A stretch of DNA of 20,394 nucleotides, taken from contig CACXEN010000139.1 of the NCBI GenBank assembly GCA_902766675.1, forward strand, positions 1 through 20,394, given 5' to 3'. Positions 1 through 7,113 of the stretch are shown here, piece after piece (the stretch's first letter is position 1; each line of letters starts with the position of its first letter). Source of the DNA: an uncultured Erysipelotrichaceae bacterium. Its GTDB lineage: Bacteria; Bacillota_I; Bacilli_A; Erysipelotrichales; Erysipelotrichaceae. A model generated the notes under the pieces. The model saw only the letters and a list, made by a program, of their open reading frames with translations. It was not told the origin of the DNA and ran no database searches. A program made the position numbers and the translations under genes.

Positions 1-399
1 CTGATTGAAAGGCAAAATCATGAAATGATATATGATGCATATATTGTTGGTTGTACAATGCCTAGAGAAGTATTGTATGAAAGAATTAATTGTCGTGTAG
101 AAGGTATGTTTCAAGAAGGATTAAAAGATGAAATACAATCTTTGTTAAAGAAAGGATATACATTCGATGATCCAGGTATGCAAGGAATTGGCTATAAAGA
201 ATGGAAGTCATATTTCAATGGTACAATGGGCATAGAAGAAGTGAAAAATGAAATTCAAAAACATTCCCGACAATTTGCGAAAAGACAATATACTTGGCTA
301 AGACATCAAATGCCAGTACATTGGATTGATATGCAAAACCAAGAAGAGATTGAGAATGTGATGAATGAAATAGTGGAATGGAGTAAAGAAGATGATTAA
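1..399 (+). CDS. miaA: tRNA dimethylallyltransferase MiaA, C-terminal part (5' end outside window)
   Basis: The reading frame is open from the first base, so this is the C-terminal ~132 residues of a longer protein. It carries the MiaA signature QGIGYKE and the downstream stretch RQFAKRQYTWLRHQ, typical of the helical C-terminal region that grips the tRNA anticodon stem. By family knowledge MiaA transfers a dimethylallyl group to N6 of A37 in tRNAs reading UNN codons. The N-terminal P-loop that binds the isoprenoid diphosphate lies upstream of the window. The stop codon overlaps the next gene by 8 bases, which suggests translational coupling. Identification is confident; length and start cannot be judged. 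Confidence 0.93.
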   Translation: MIERQNHEMIYDAYIVGCTMPREVLYERINCRVEGMFQEGLKDEIQSLLKKGYTFDDPGMQGIGYKEWKSYFNGTMGIEEVKNEIQKHSRQFAKRQYTWLRHQMPVHWIDMQNQEEIENVMNEIVEWSKEDD

Positions 400-892
400 A
401 AGAAAACTAAGAAGAAAGTATGCAAACTTTGGAATAAGTAGAGGCATAGCCGTCGGCCTATTTTTAAGTATGTTGTTAATGGTGTTGATGTTATGGCAAG
501 GTTTTGGATATATCGTACTTATCTTTGCAATTCCAGTTGCTATACTTCTTGTTATTTGTGGATTTGTTGGATATTTGATTTACAATCTGAAATACAATCG
601 AATTAATAAAAGGATTAATTCATTGGAAGAAATCAGTGGAAATATCGATAATGATAAATTTGAACATATCGCAATGGAAATGTCTATTGGTAAAAGATGG
701 CTTGTATATCACAAAGGATTAGATTACCGTTTTTGGACAAAAGAAACATTGGGTGATGTGAAAAAGGTTGGAGATAATCAATTGGAAATATGGGATTATC
801 ATAGTAGCCAAAAAACAATACTAAAGGTAAGCACAAATCTTGATTTACAAGATGTATTAACGCAATGGAAACAAGCTGAGCAAGTAAATTGA
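392..892 (+). CDS. Small two-helix membrane protein, unknown function
   Basis: The 166-residue product starts with a basic stretch (MIKRKLRRKY) and has two adjacent hydrophobic segments at about residues 16-35 and 39-66. A soluble, charged C-terminal domain of about 100 residues follows, containing aromatic motifs such as WLVYHKGLDYRFWTKE. The arrangement suggests an inner-membrane hairpin with a cytoplasmic domain. The ATG lies inside the end of miaA (8-base overlap), so the gene is very likely co-transcribed and perhaps translationally coupled with it. I do not recognise the family. No ribosome site stronger than a short purine run (GGAGTAAAGAAG) precedes the start. The next promoter begins at its stop codon. 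Confidence 0.75.
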   Translation: MIKRKLRRKYANFGISRGIAVGLFLSMLLMVLMLWQGFGYIVLIFAIPVAILLVICGFVGYLIYNLKYNRINKRINSLEEISGNIDNDKFEHIAMEMSIGKRWLVYHKGLDYRFWTKETLGDVKKVGDNQLEIWDYHSSQKTILKVSTNLDLQDVLTQWKQAEQVN

Positions 893-916
893 CTTTCGGT
901 CAAATAAGTATATGAT
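889..916 (+). promoter_or_regulatory. Sigma-A-type promoter for the Bax inhibitor-1 family gene
   Basis: TTGACT at 889-894 is followed, after 16 bases, by TATGAT at 911-916. The -35 box overlaps the stop codon of the preceding gene. The predicted start lies near 923, just ahead of a strong AAGGAGGG ribosome site at 931-938. Confidence 0.7.
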
Positions 917-945
917 AAAAATGAGGAAAGAAGGAGGGCATTTAT

Positions 946-1668
946 ATGAGTGAATTCAATCGTTCAGAATCCTATGTTCGTGAAAGCGAAGGTTCTTTAA
1001 ACGCTTATATCGCAAAAGTATTTACAATTATGGGTGCTGGTTTAGGAATAACAACAGTAATAGCGTATTTGAGCTATTTATCTTTTATGAGTGGTGGCTT
1101 TGTATATAGAATGCTAGTCACAACAAGTCCTATTGTATTCCTTGCTTTATTCTTTGTGGAGATTGGCATTGCGATTGCGATGGGAAGAGGTATTACTAGA
1201 TTCTCTACTGGTACATGTCGTTTATTATTCTTTGTATATTCTGCTATTACAGGAATTACTTTTGGAATATTACCAATTGGATATGGTGTAGATACATTAT
1301 TTGTGGCATTCTTATTTGCGGCAGTATTGTTTGCATGCTGTGCAATTATTGGGTATACCACAAATATTGATTTAACTAGATTCCAAGGATTATTATTTGC
1401 AGGTTTGATTACGGTTGTAGTTTTATCTGTTCTATCAATGTTCGTTCCTGTACTAAGAGATAGCTTGTTGATTGGATATCTAGGATTGGTTGTATTCTTA
1501 GGTTTAACAGCATATGACATGCAGAAAATTAAATATTTCTACTATAATGGTGTAGAAGGAACGGTAAAAGAAAATCTAGCTGTCTATGCGGCATTCGAAT
1601 TGTATTTAGATTTTATCAATATCTTCTTATACATTCTTCGAATTCTAGGATCTAGAAATAGAAACTAA
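946..1668 (+). CDS. Bax inhibitor-1 (BI-1/YetJ-like) family membrane protein
   Basis: This 240-residue protein has a short polar N-terminus (SEFNRSESYVRESEG) and then about seven hydrophobic segments that fill the rest of the chain. The order and spacing fit the BI-1/TMBIM family, as does the late YDMQKIKYFY motif containing the conserved Asp. Characterised bacterial members such as YetJ are pH-sensitive calcium leak channels in the cytoplasmic membrane; applying that role here is inference. An ideal ribosome site (AAGGAGGG) lies 7 bases before the ATG. The gene is a single transcription unit with its own promoter (889-916) and a terminator directly after the stop. Confidence 0.9.
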   Translation: MSEFNRSESYVRESEGSLNAYIAKVFTIMGAGLGITTVIAYLSYLSFMSGGFVYRMLVTTSPIVFLALFFVEIGIAIAMGRGITRFSTGTCRLLFFVYSAITGITFGILPIGYGVDTLFVAFLFAAVLFACCAIIGYTTNIDLTRFQGLLFAGLITVVVLSVLSMFVPVLRDSLLIGYLGLVVFLGLTAYDMQKIKYFYYNGVEGTVKENLAVYAAFELYLDFINIFLYILRILGSRNRN

Positions 1669-1670
1669 AG

Positions 1671-1694
1671 ACAGGTAGAGATACCTGTTTTTTT
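1671..1694 (+). terminator. Rho-independent terminator after the BI-1 family gene
   Basis: ACAGGTA (1671-1677) pairs perfectly with TACCTGT (1682-1688) across a GAGA loop and runs into a T tract ending at 1694. The ribosome site of the next gene follows at once. That leaves little room for a separate promoter, so some readthrough into the next gene is likely. Confidence 0.85.
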
Positions 1695-1707
1695 AAAAGG
1701 AGTAAAG

Positions 1708-2412
1708 ATGAGACTTGGGGAAATCCGACTAAATGATTATTATCACCAATATATAACGATTGAGGCAGATGATTTAACAGATCTTCTAAAAGATGAAATC
1801 AGTGTAAAGGAAGAAGACTGTTTTGCGCTATGTTCATCCTATTGTGGAAGAGATGGCCTTTTAGAATTTAATGTGCTTTCGATTGGTGATAGTTGGGAGA
1901 ATTGCACAAAAGGTTTAAGGCTAAATAAAATGCTTGGTATTTTTACAATTGACCAAGTATTTGATTGCGAAGCTAGAATTGTAGAACCAAATGCAAGAAT
2001 GATAAAAAAGAATACGCCATTTTTAGAAATGGTAGACGATGGCTGGGATGAAGATATATTGAGCACGCGTCTAGATAGTCGCTTAGATGATTTAAGAGAT
2101 CCATTCTATCCTGATGTAGTGATGACAGGAATTATTCTTGAGAATCAAATTGTGGAATATATGATGCGCATCACTGGCGTAAAGGGACCATTTCTTGTGG
2201 GTAAATTAGAAGAAGAACCAAATGAAGATATTGGTTTACATTATGATGATTCAATATTTGCATTAGCATATGCGACAGGACAAGAGTGCCGATTGTTTGC
2301 ATTATTTGCAGGTGAGAATCTAAGCGAAGATGAGATTGCGGTAAGAGATCGTATTATCCAAGAAATGGATAAAATAGGTATTCGCTTTAATGGTGTTAGT
2401 TTAAAGAATTAG
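1708..2412 (+). CDS. Cytosolic acidic protein of unknown function
   Basis: The 234-residue product has no signal peptide or hydrophobic segment and is rich in Asp and Glu (for example VDDGWDEDIL). I do not recognise a family or any catalytic motif. Its start is well supported by AAAAGGAG about 5 bases before the ATG. The stop is only 8 bases before the start of the CpXC-domain gene, so the two genes are almost certainly one operon and may act together. No promoter fits between the preceding terminator and this start, so expression probably depends on readthrough from the BI-1 gene or on a promoter inside that gene. Confidence 0.75.
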   Translation: MRLGEIRLNDYYHQYITIEADDLTDLLKDEISVKEEDCFALCSSYCGRDGLLEFNVLSIGDSWENCTKGLRLNKMLGIFTIDQVFDCEARIVEPNARMIKKNTPFLEMVDDGWDEDILSTRLDSRLDDLRDPFYPDVVMTGIILENQIVEYMMRITGVKGPFLVGKLEEEPNEDIGLHYDDSIFALAYATGQECRLFALFAGENLSEDEIAVRDRIIQEMDKIGIRFNGVSLKN

Positions 2413-2420
2413 GAGAGAAG

Positions 2421-3068
2421 ATGAGTAAGTCAAGAGAGATCCAATATACATGTCCATATTGTGGAAAAGAATTTCAAACAACAATTTATGAATCCATCAA
2501 TGTAAAAGAAGATGTGGATTTAAAAGACAATTGTATGTCTGGGGATATATTTAAACATCTATGCCCGCATTGTCATACTGATTTTATGATTCAAAATCCT
2601 CTTGTATATATGGATCATGATTTAAAATTCATGCTTTGGGTAAGTACAGAAGATGTTCCAGAACAAGTTGTTCAACTTGCAAAACCATTACATGAGAAGG
2701 GATATAAATTACGTCGTTGTGAAACGATTCAACAATTCACAGAAAAGCTTCAGATCTTTGAAGATCACATGGACGATATTGTGGTGGAGTTAGGAAAGTA
2801 TGATAGCTTTATTGAATATATTGATAATCGTCAAGGCAATCCAGAAGAAGTTACTTCGATTGAATACCAATATACGAAAGATGACGTAATGAAAATTAAT
2901 GTCAGATGTGATGATAAAGGACTTTCTTTCTTAATTCCAATTGCAGGATTAGAAGAAGAAATACGAGCACAAAGTGATCGATATGCATTGGATAATGCAA
3001 GATTTCCATTAGTGGATTCAAATTGGATTATTCAGCTATTTCTAGAGGAGGATAAACCGCTAAATTAA
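2421..3068 (+). CDS. CpXC-domain (zinc-ribbon) protein
   Basis: The 215-residue soluble protein opens with a treble-cysteine zinc ribbon: Cys11-Pro-Tyr-Cys14, an isolated Cys38, and Cys48-Pro-His-Cys51. This matches the CpXC domain, which is found in many Firmicutes and whose function is not known. The rest is an acidic alpha/beta-looking domain without recognised catalytic residues. GGAGAGAAG sits just ahead of the ATG, and the gene follows the previous ORF after 8 bases, so they form an operon. No clear terminator follows the stop; the lipoprotein gene downstream has its own promoter. The domain call is good; the role is unknown. Confidence 0.8.
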   Translation: MSKSREIQYTCPYCGKEFQTTIYESINVKEDVDLKDNCMSGDIFKHLCPHCHTDFMIQNPLVYMDHDLKFMLWVSTEDVPEQVVQLAKPLHEKGYKLRRCETIQQFTEKLQIFEDHMDDIVVELGKYDSFIEYIDNRQGNPEEVTSIEYQYTKDDVMKINVRCDDKGLSFLIPIAGLEEEIRAQSDRYALDNARFPLVDSNWIIQLFLEEDKPLN

Positions 3069-3113
3069 TGGTTGTAAATGACATCTAATTTGTGAAATTT
3101 TTGATTACTATAG

Positions 3114-3141
3114 TTGCAATTTACGTATATCGTTTTATAAT
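3114..3141 (+). promoter_or_regulatory. Promoter of the lipoprotein gene
   Basis: TTGCAA at 3114-3119 and a perfect TATAAT at 3136-3141 are separated by 16 bases. The predicted transcript starts near 3148, so the 5' leader is only about 30 bases and holds the AAAGGAG ribosome site at 3159-3165. Confidence 0.75.
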
Positions 3142-3177
3142 TTTATATGCCTAGTGGCAAAGGAGAAAAGAAATAAT

Positions 3178-3951
3178 ATGAAAAGATTTTTAAAGGGTGT
3201 TGCAGCATTAGCTCTAACATTTAGCTTAGTAGCTTGCGCAAACAATTCAGGTAACACAGAAGAACCAGCAGCAGATGAAACAAAAGAAGAGGAAGAAGAC
3301 ACAACTCCTACTAAGGGTCTTTACCAAATCTATAACACAACTGGTGAAGCTCTAACAGAACTATACATCTACAAGAATGGTGAATCTGATAAAGGTACAA
3401 ACTATGCTGAAAGTGAAGATTGGACACACAATACTCCAGCTATGTTAGAAATCGATTTAGGTGAATTACCAGCAAATGAATGCCATGGTATTTACACATT
3501 AGAATTCACAACAGAAGGTGGATGGACAGGTAAGTTCGAAACACTATCACATGAAGAAGCTCCAGTTGCATTATTAAGTGAAGATGCAGCTAGTGGCGCT
3601 ACAAATGGTCAACAAATTTCATTCTTCGAACCAATGGTTGAAGGTGACTATGACATTTATAACGTTACAGGTGAAAAAGTTACAGAACTATACATCTATG
3701 TAAACGGTGAAACTGACAAAGGTGAAAACTATGCAGCTGAAGGTTTAGATGATGGTGCAACAGTTCATGTACACAAAGATGAAGTACCAGCTTCTACAAT
3801 CAGCCACTTATATACAATCGAATATGTAACAGAAAGTGGAAGAACAGGTGCATTCGAAAACTTATCTCAAGAAACAGCACCTATCTCTTTACTAGCTGAA
3901 GATGATATGACTGGACCATCTCCAATTAGCTTCTTCGCACCTGAAAAATAA
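3178..3951 (+). CDS. Secreted lipoprotein built of two tandem repeats
   Basis: From the ATG at 3178 the product is 257 residues with a lipoprotein signal peptide: basic MKRFLK, a hydrophobic core and the lipobox LVAC with Cys20 as lipidation site. A GTG at 3154 would extend the frame by 8 residues, but it lies before the AAAGGAG site (3159-3165), so I reject it. After an acidic linker rich in Glu and Thr, two homologous units of about 100 residues follow. Each contains IYNxTGE, TELYIYxNGExDKGxNYA, a LYT[IL]E[FY]xTE segment, GxFExLS and SFF. I do not recognise the repeat. Many C-ending codons (AAC, TTC, ATC) set it apart from its neighbours, a sign of high expression. It has its own promoter and terminator. 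Confidence 0.85.
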   Translation: MKRFLKGVAALALTFSLVACANNSGNTEEPAADETKEEEEDTTPTKGLYQIYNTTGEALTELYIYKNGESDKGTNYAESEDWTHNTPAMLEIDLGELPANECHGIYTLEFTTEGGWTGKFETLSHEEAPVALLSEDAASGATNGQQISFFEPMVEGDYDIYNVTGEKVTELYIYVNGETDKGENYAAEGLDDGATVHVHKDEVPASTISHLYTIEYVTESGRTGAFENLSQETAPISLLAEDDMTGPSPISFFAPEK

Positions 3952-3973
3952 TTGGGTAAAAAGTCAAAACTAG

Positions 3974-4000
3974 GAAGGCAAGAAATTGCCTTCTTTTTTT
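3974..4000 (+). terminator. Terminator of the lipoprotein gene
   Basis: GAAGGCAA (3974-3981) pairs perfectly with TTGCCTTC (3986-3993) across a GAAA loop, followed by seven T residues. It is a strong intrinsic terminator and cuts the downstream RNA off from the lipoprotein transcript. Confidence 0.92.
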
Positions 4001-4021
4001 GTCTTAAACTTTTTCACATAA

Positions 4022-4051
4022 TTTAACATTTTTTAACGATATTTCTAATAT
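4022..4051 (+). promoter_or_regulatory. Candidate promoter of the C-rich small RNA
   Basis: TTAACA at 4023-4028 and TAATAT at 4046-4051 are 17 bases apart and would start a transcript near 4058. The -10 box is imperfect, and a second AT-rich box (TATTAT, 4064-4069) is possible. The region is very AT-rich, so the match could be chance. It does lie between a strong terminator and the structured RNA. Confidence 0.4.
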
Positions 4052-4057
4052 AGTAAT

Positions 4058-4179
4058 TTTTTATATTATAGGTGCAGATGAAAATCTGCTCTGGATGAAA
4101 ATGTACCCCTTTGCATTTCACTCAGAGATTCTATCCCCTTATTATGAATAGTCTGAAGAGAGCCCGATGGGCTCTTTTC
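4058..4179 (+). ncRNA. Structured small RNA or leader with two C-rich loops, RsaE/RoxS-like
   Basis: About 120 bases between the lipoprotein terminator and the trkA promoter fold into a series of hairpins. GCAGAT/ATCTGC (4074-4079 and 4084-4089) closes a GAAA loop. TCTG/CAGA plus TGAAAATG/CATTTCA (4090-4126) holds the loop TACCCCTTTG. ATTC/GAAT (4128-4149) holds a loop containing TCCCCTTATT. The last hairpin is a terminator. Two single-stranded CCCCUU motifs followed by a terminator resemble the anti-Shine-Dalgarno small RNA RsaE/RoxS of Staphylococcus and Bacillus, as I remember its sequence; homology is not proven. It could instead be a riboswitch leader of trkA, but a good promoter between its terminator and trkA argues for an independent RNA. 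Confidence 0.5.
4157..4179 (+). terminator. Terminator of the small RNA upstream of trkA
   Basis: AGAGCCC (4159-4165) pairs perfectly with GGGCTCT (4169-4175) across a GAT loop and runs into TTTT with further T-rich sequence. It is the only strongly GC-rich hairpin in this gap. Confidence 0.8.
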
Positions 4180-4190
4180 TATTTGACTAT

Positions 4191-4218
4191 TTGTCTTTTT
4201 ATTCCGGAGTGATACAAT
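4191..4218 (+). promoter_or_regulatory. Promoter of trkA-trkH
   Basis: TTGTCT at 4191-4196 and TACAAT at 4213-4218 are 16 bases apart, just downstream of the small-RNA terminator. The predicted start is near 4225. This gives a short leader with the AAGGGG ribosome site at 4236-4241, 6 bases before the ATG at 4248. Confidence 0.6.
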
Positions 4219-4247
4219 GGATTAGCATTAATTTCAAGGGGAATAGT

Positions 4248-5609
4248 ATGAATATTTTAATTGCAGGAGCAGGAAAAGTTGGGAAAACAATCGCGAATGA
4301 ATTGAGTGATGAAGGTCATGATATAACAATCATTGATAGCAATTCGAAAGTATTAGAAGAAGCAATCTCAAAATATGATGTCATTGGCGTAGTTGGTAAT
4401 AGTGCATCAAAAGATGTATTAGAAGAAGCAAACGTACAAAACATGGATATTTTTATTGCGGCGACTAGTGCTGATGAGGTGAATTTATTAAGTACAATTA
4501 CTGCGCATTCTTTGAATGAAAATATACATACAATCGCAAGAATTCGTAATCCTGAATATGCAAAACAAGCATATGATATGCGAGATGTATTCTCTTTATC
4601 ATTAGTGGTTAATCCTGAAAAACAAACTGCAATGGAAATTGCAAGACTATTAAAATACCCTGGATTCTTAAAGAGAGAAACATTTGCGAAAGCAAGAGTT
4701 GAAATTGTTGAACTAAAAGTATTAGAAGATAGTATTTTGAATAATGTAAAACTAATGCATTTACAAAATACGGTAAATGCAAGAGTGCTAGTTTGTGCTG
4801 TTACAAGAAATGGTGAGTCTTATATCCCAGATGGAAATTTCGTTTTGGAAAAAGGAGATCGCATTTATGTAACAGGTGAAACACAACAATTACATACAAT
4901 GCTTACAAACATTGGTATTATCACAATGCCTGTAAAACATGCGATCATTACCGGTGGTGGGAAAATAACATATTATTTAGCAGAAGAATTACATCGTTCG
5001 AATATTGCGACTTCCATCATTGAATATGATGAAGAACTATGTGAAACACTTGCCAGCAAATTGCCATTTGCGACGGTGATTCGAGGTGATGTATCTGATC
5101 GCGCTGTATTAGATGGTGAAGAAATAGATGGATATGATGCATTTGTGTCACTAACTGGTATGGATGAATTAAACATCGTTACATCGTTATATGCACATAC
5201 AAATGGAGTGCCACAAGTCGTTACGAAATTAGGTCGTGGAGAGGCTCCAGATTTAATTGGGAATATGCCAATTGGCTCTGTTGTTTGTCCAAAAGAATTA
5301 TGTACGATGCATATTGTTCGTTATGTGCGTGCTATTCAAAATTCAAAAGGTGCAGCATTAACAATCCATAGAATTGCTGAAGGTAATGTAGAAGCCATTG
5401 AATTTGAAGTGGATAAAGATACAAAACATATTAATGAACCACTAAAGAATACAAAGACAAAAGACAATGTTTTAATCGTATCAATCCGCCATGGAACAAA
5501 AGTATCTATTGGTGGTGGTGATGCAACATATGATGTTGGTGATTCAGTTATTGTGGTTGCGCAAAAGAATGCCGCAATTCATACGTTAAATGATATTTTT
5601 GAGGAGTAG
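4248..5609 (+). CDS. trkA: Trk potassium uptake system peripheral subunit TrkA
   Basis: With the ATG at 4248 the product is 453 residues, the usual TrkA size. An in-frame ATG at 4167 lies inside the upstream terminator hairpin and before the promoter, so it is rejected. The protein is two tandem RCK units. The first begins MNILIAGAGKVGKTIA, a Rossmann GxGxxG fold with an acidic residue after the second strand (IIDS). The second starts near residue 230 with a degenerate GGGKITYYLAEEL. Each is followed by an RCK-C domain. By family knowledge TrkA is a cytoplasmic nucleotide-binding ring that gates TrkH. The stop is 3 bases before trkH, so they form an operon. No ydaO-type c-di-AMP riboswitch motif is seen upstream. 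Confidence 0.93.
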   Translation: MNILIAGAGKVGKTIANELSDEGHDITIIDSNSKVLEEAISKYDVIGVVGNSASKDVLEEANVQNMDIFIAATSADEVNLLSTITAHSLNENIHTIARIRNPEYAKQAYDMRDVFSLSLVVNPEKQTAMEIARLLKYPGFLKRETFAKARVEIVELKVLEDSILNNVKLMHLQNTVNARVLVCAVTRNGESYIPDGNFVLEKGDRIYVTGETQQLHTMLTNIGIITMPVKHAIITGGGKITYYLAEELHRSNIATSIIEYDEELCETLASKLPFATVIRGDVSDRAVLDGEEIDGYDAFVSLTGMDELNIVTSLYAHTNGVPQVVTKLGRGEAPDLIGNMPIGSVVCPKELCTMHIVRYVRAIQNSKGAALTIHRIAEGNVEAIEFEVDKDTKHINEPLKNTKTKDNVLIVSIRHGTKVSIGGGDATYDVGDSVIVVAQKNAAIHTLNDIFEE

Positions 5610-5612
5610 TCG

Positions 5613-7073
5613 ATGAATATAAAAATGATTGCAAGAATCATTGGATATATCTTATTTGTGGAAGTAGCTTTGATGCTGCCAGCTTTTGCGATAAGCATTT
5701 TTATGCATGAAGCTGCCGCAATGAAAGGGTTTATTTATGCAATTGTGATAGCTCTTATTGTTGGTGCACTTCTATGTTTATTTGCGAAAAACGCAAAAAG
5801 AGATAGATTCTATGCCCGTGAAGGTATGGCTACAACAGGAATTAGTTGGATAGCTATGTCACTAGTTGGAGCTGTTCCTTTTTATGTATCAAAAGAGATT
5901 CCTTCATTCATAGATGCTTTCTTTGAAATTGTGTCTGGTTTTACAACTACAGGATCATCCATTCTTTTAGAAGTTGAATCAATGAGTAAGGGATTATTAT
6001 TCTGGCGTTCATTCTCACACTGGATTGGTGGTATGGGTGTACTTGTATTCTTGATGGCAATCGTTTCACTTGGCAAAAAGAACCAAGGTTTCTCTTTACA
6101 TATTTTACGTGCAGAATCTCCTGGTCCATCTGTTGGTAAGATTGTGCCAAGAATAAAACAGACTGCAGCGATTTTATATGTCTTATATATTGTATTAACA
6201 GTAGTGGATATTGCATTCCTATTACTTGGTGGAATGAATTTGTTTGAGGCGTGTTGTATTGCCTTTGGAACAGCTGGTACAGGTGGCTTTGGCGTAAAAA
6301 ATGATTCTCTTGCGTCATATTCCCCTTATATACAAACGGTCACAACAATTTTCATGTTCTTGTTTAGCGTGAACTTTAGTATTTACTACATGATCGTGTT
6401 AAGAAGATTTAAAGAAGTAATTCGAGATGAGGAATTCCATTTATTCTTAGGAATGATAATGGTTAGTATTACATTAATCACATGGAATGTATTACCAATG
6501 TTTTCTTCTTTAAAAGAAGCAGTTCATCATGTCGCATTTACTGTTGGTACAGTCATGTCGACAACAGGTTATGCAACAGTTGACTTTGATCAATGGCCAT
6601 CATTTGCGAAAAGTATTCTATTTATATTAATGATGATTGGTGCTTGTGCTGGTAGTACAGGTGGTGGTATGAAACAAGTTCGTATCCTATTACTGTTAAA
6701 AAAGATTAGACAGAATATTCATAAATCATTACATCCAAGTGAAGTAAAAAGTATATTAGTAAATGGTAGAGCAATGGATGAAGGAATAATAGATAATACA
6801 ACTTCATATCTGATTGCTTATGCAATTATAGTAATTTTAAGTTTTATCATTATTTCTTTAGATGGATTTGATTTAGAAACGAATGTCTCAGCGATTATTG
6901 CGACATTCAATAATATCGGGCCAGGTTTTGCGAAAGTTGGCGCAACTTGTAATTTTGCGGCATTTTCACCAGTGTCAAAACTTGTTATGTGTTTTGATAT
7001 GCTGGCTGGACGCTTGGAGATATTCCCAATGCTATTATTGTTATCTAGAAGTACGTGGAAGCGGGCAAGATAA
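5613..7073 (+). CDS. trkH: Trk/Ktr-type potassium transporter membrane subunit TrkH
   Basis: The 486-residue polytopic protein shows the four pore-loop signatures of the TrkH/KtrB superfamily in order: SGFTTTGSS, GTAGTGGFGVK, STTGYATVDF and NNIGPGF. Each contributes a selectivity-filter glycine. The GSTGGG element also seen in TrkH proteins is present (CAGSTGGGMKQ). It forms the potassium-conducting channel in the cytoplasmic membrane and is gated by TrkA, encoded immediately upstream with a 3-base gap. The ribosome site GAGGAG lies in the last codons of trkA, which suggests coupled translation. Length is typical and no defect is seen. Confidence 0.94.
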   Translation: MNIKMIARIIGYILFVEVALMLPAFAISIFMHEAAAMKGFIYAIVIALIVGALLCLFAKNAKRDRFYAREGMATTGISWIAMSLVGAVPFYVSKEIPSFIDAFFEIVSGFTTTGSSILLEVESMSKGLLFWRSFSHWIGGMGVLVFLMAIVSLGKKNQGFSLHILRAESPGPSVGKIVPRIKQTAAILYVLYIVLTVVDIAFLLLGGMNLFEACCIAFGTAGTGGFGVKNDSLASYSPYIQTVTTIFMFLFSVNFSIYYMIVLRRFKEVIRDEEFHLFLGMIMVSITLITWNVLPMFSSLKEAVHHVAFTVGTVMSTTGYATVDFDQWPSFAKSILFILMMIGACAGSTGGGMKQVRILLLLKKIRQNIHKSLHPSEVKSILVNGRAMDEGIIDNTTSYLIAYAIIVILSFIIISLDGFDLETNVSAIIATFNNIGPGFAKVGATCNFAAFSPVSKLVMCFDMLAGRLEIFPMLLLLSRSTWKRAR

Positions 7074-7113
7074 GTTCGCTTTTTCTTGAGATTTAGGATA
7101 TTGTTTAGAGTAT

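Noticed and set aside
1074..1520. 148-residue minus-strand frame inside the Bax inhibitor-1 family gene
   Set aside because: It is a shadow of a clear seven-helix membrane protein with its own promoter, ribosome site and terminator.
3154..3177. Upstream GTG start for the lipoprotein gene
   Set aside because: It lies ahead of the AAAGGAG ribosome site and would add a charged stretch before the signal peptide; the ATG at 3178 gives a standard lipoprotein signal.
4060..4180. c-di-AMP (ydaO/yuaA) or M-box riboswitch upstream of the potassium transporter genes
   Set aside because: The expected conserved G-rich segments of ydaO and the M-box core are absent. The notable conserved-looking parts are C-rich loops, and a separate promoter lies between the terminator and trkA.
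4167..4247. 27-residue N-terminal extension of TrkA from the ATG at 4167
   Set aside because: The ATG lies in the loop of an intrinsic terminator and before the trkA promoter. The family start MNILIAGAGKVG follows a proper ribosome site at 4248.
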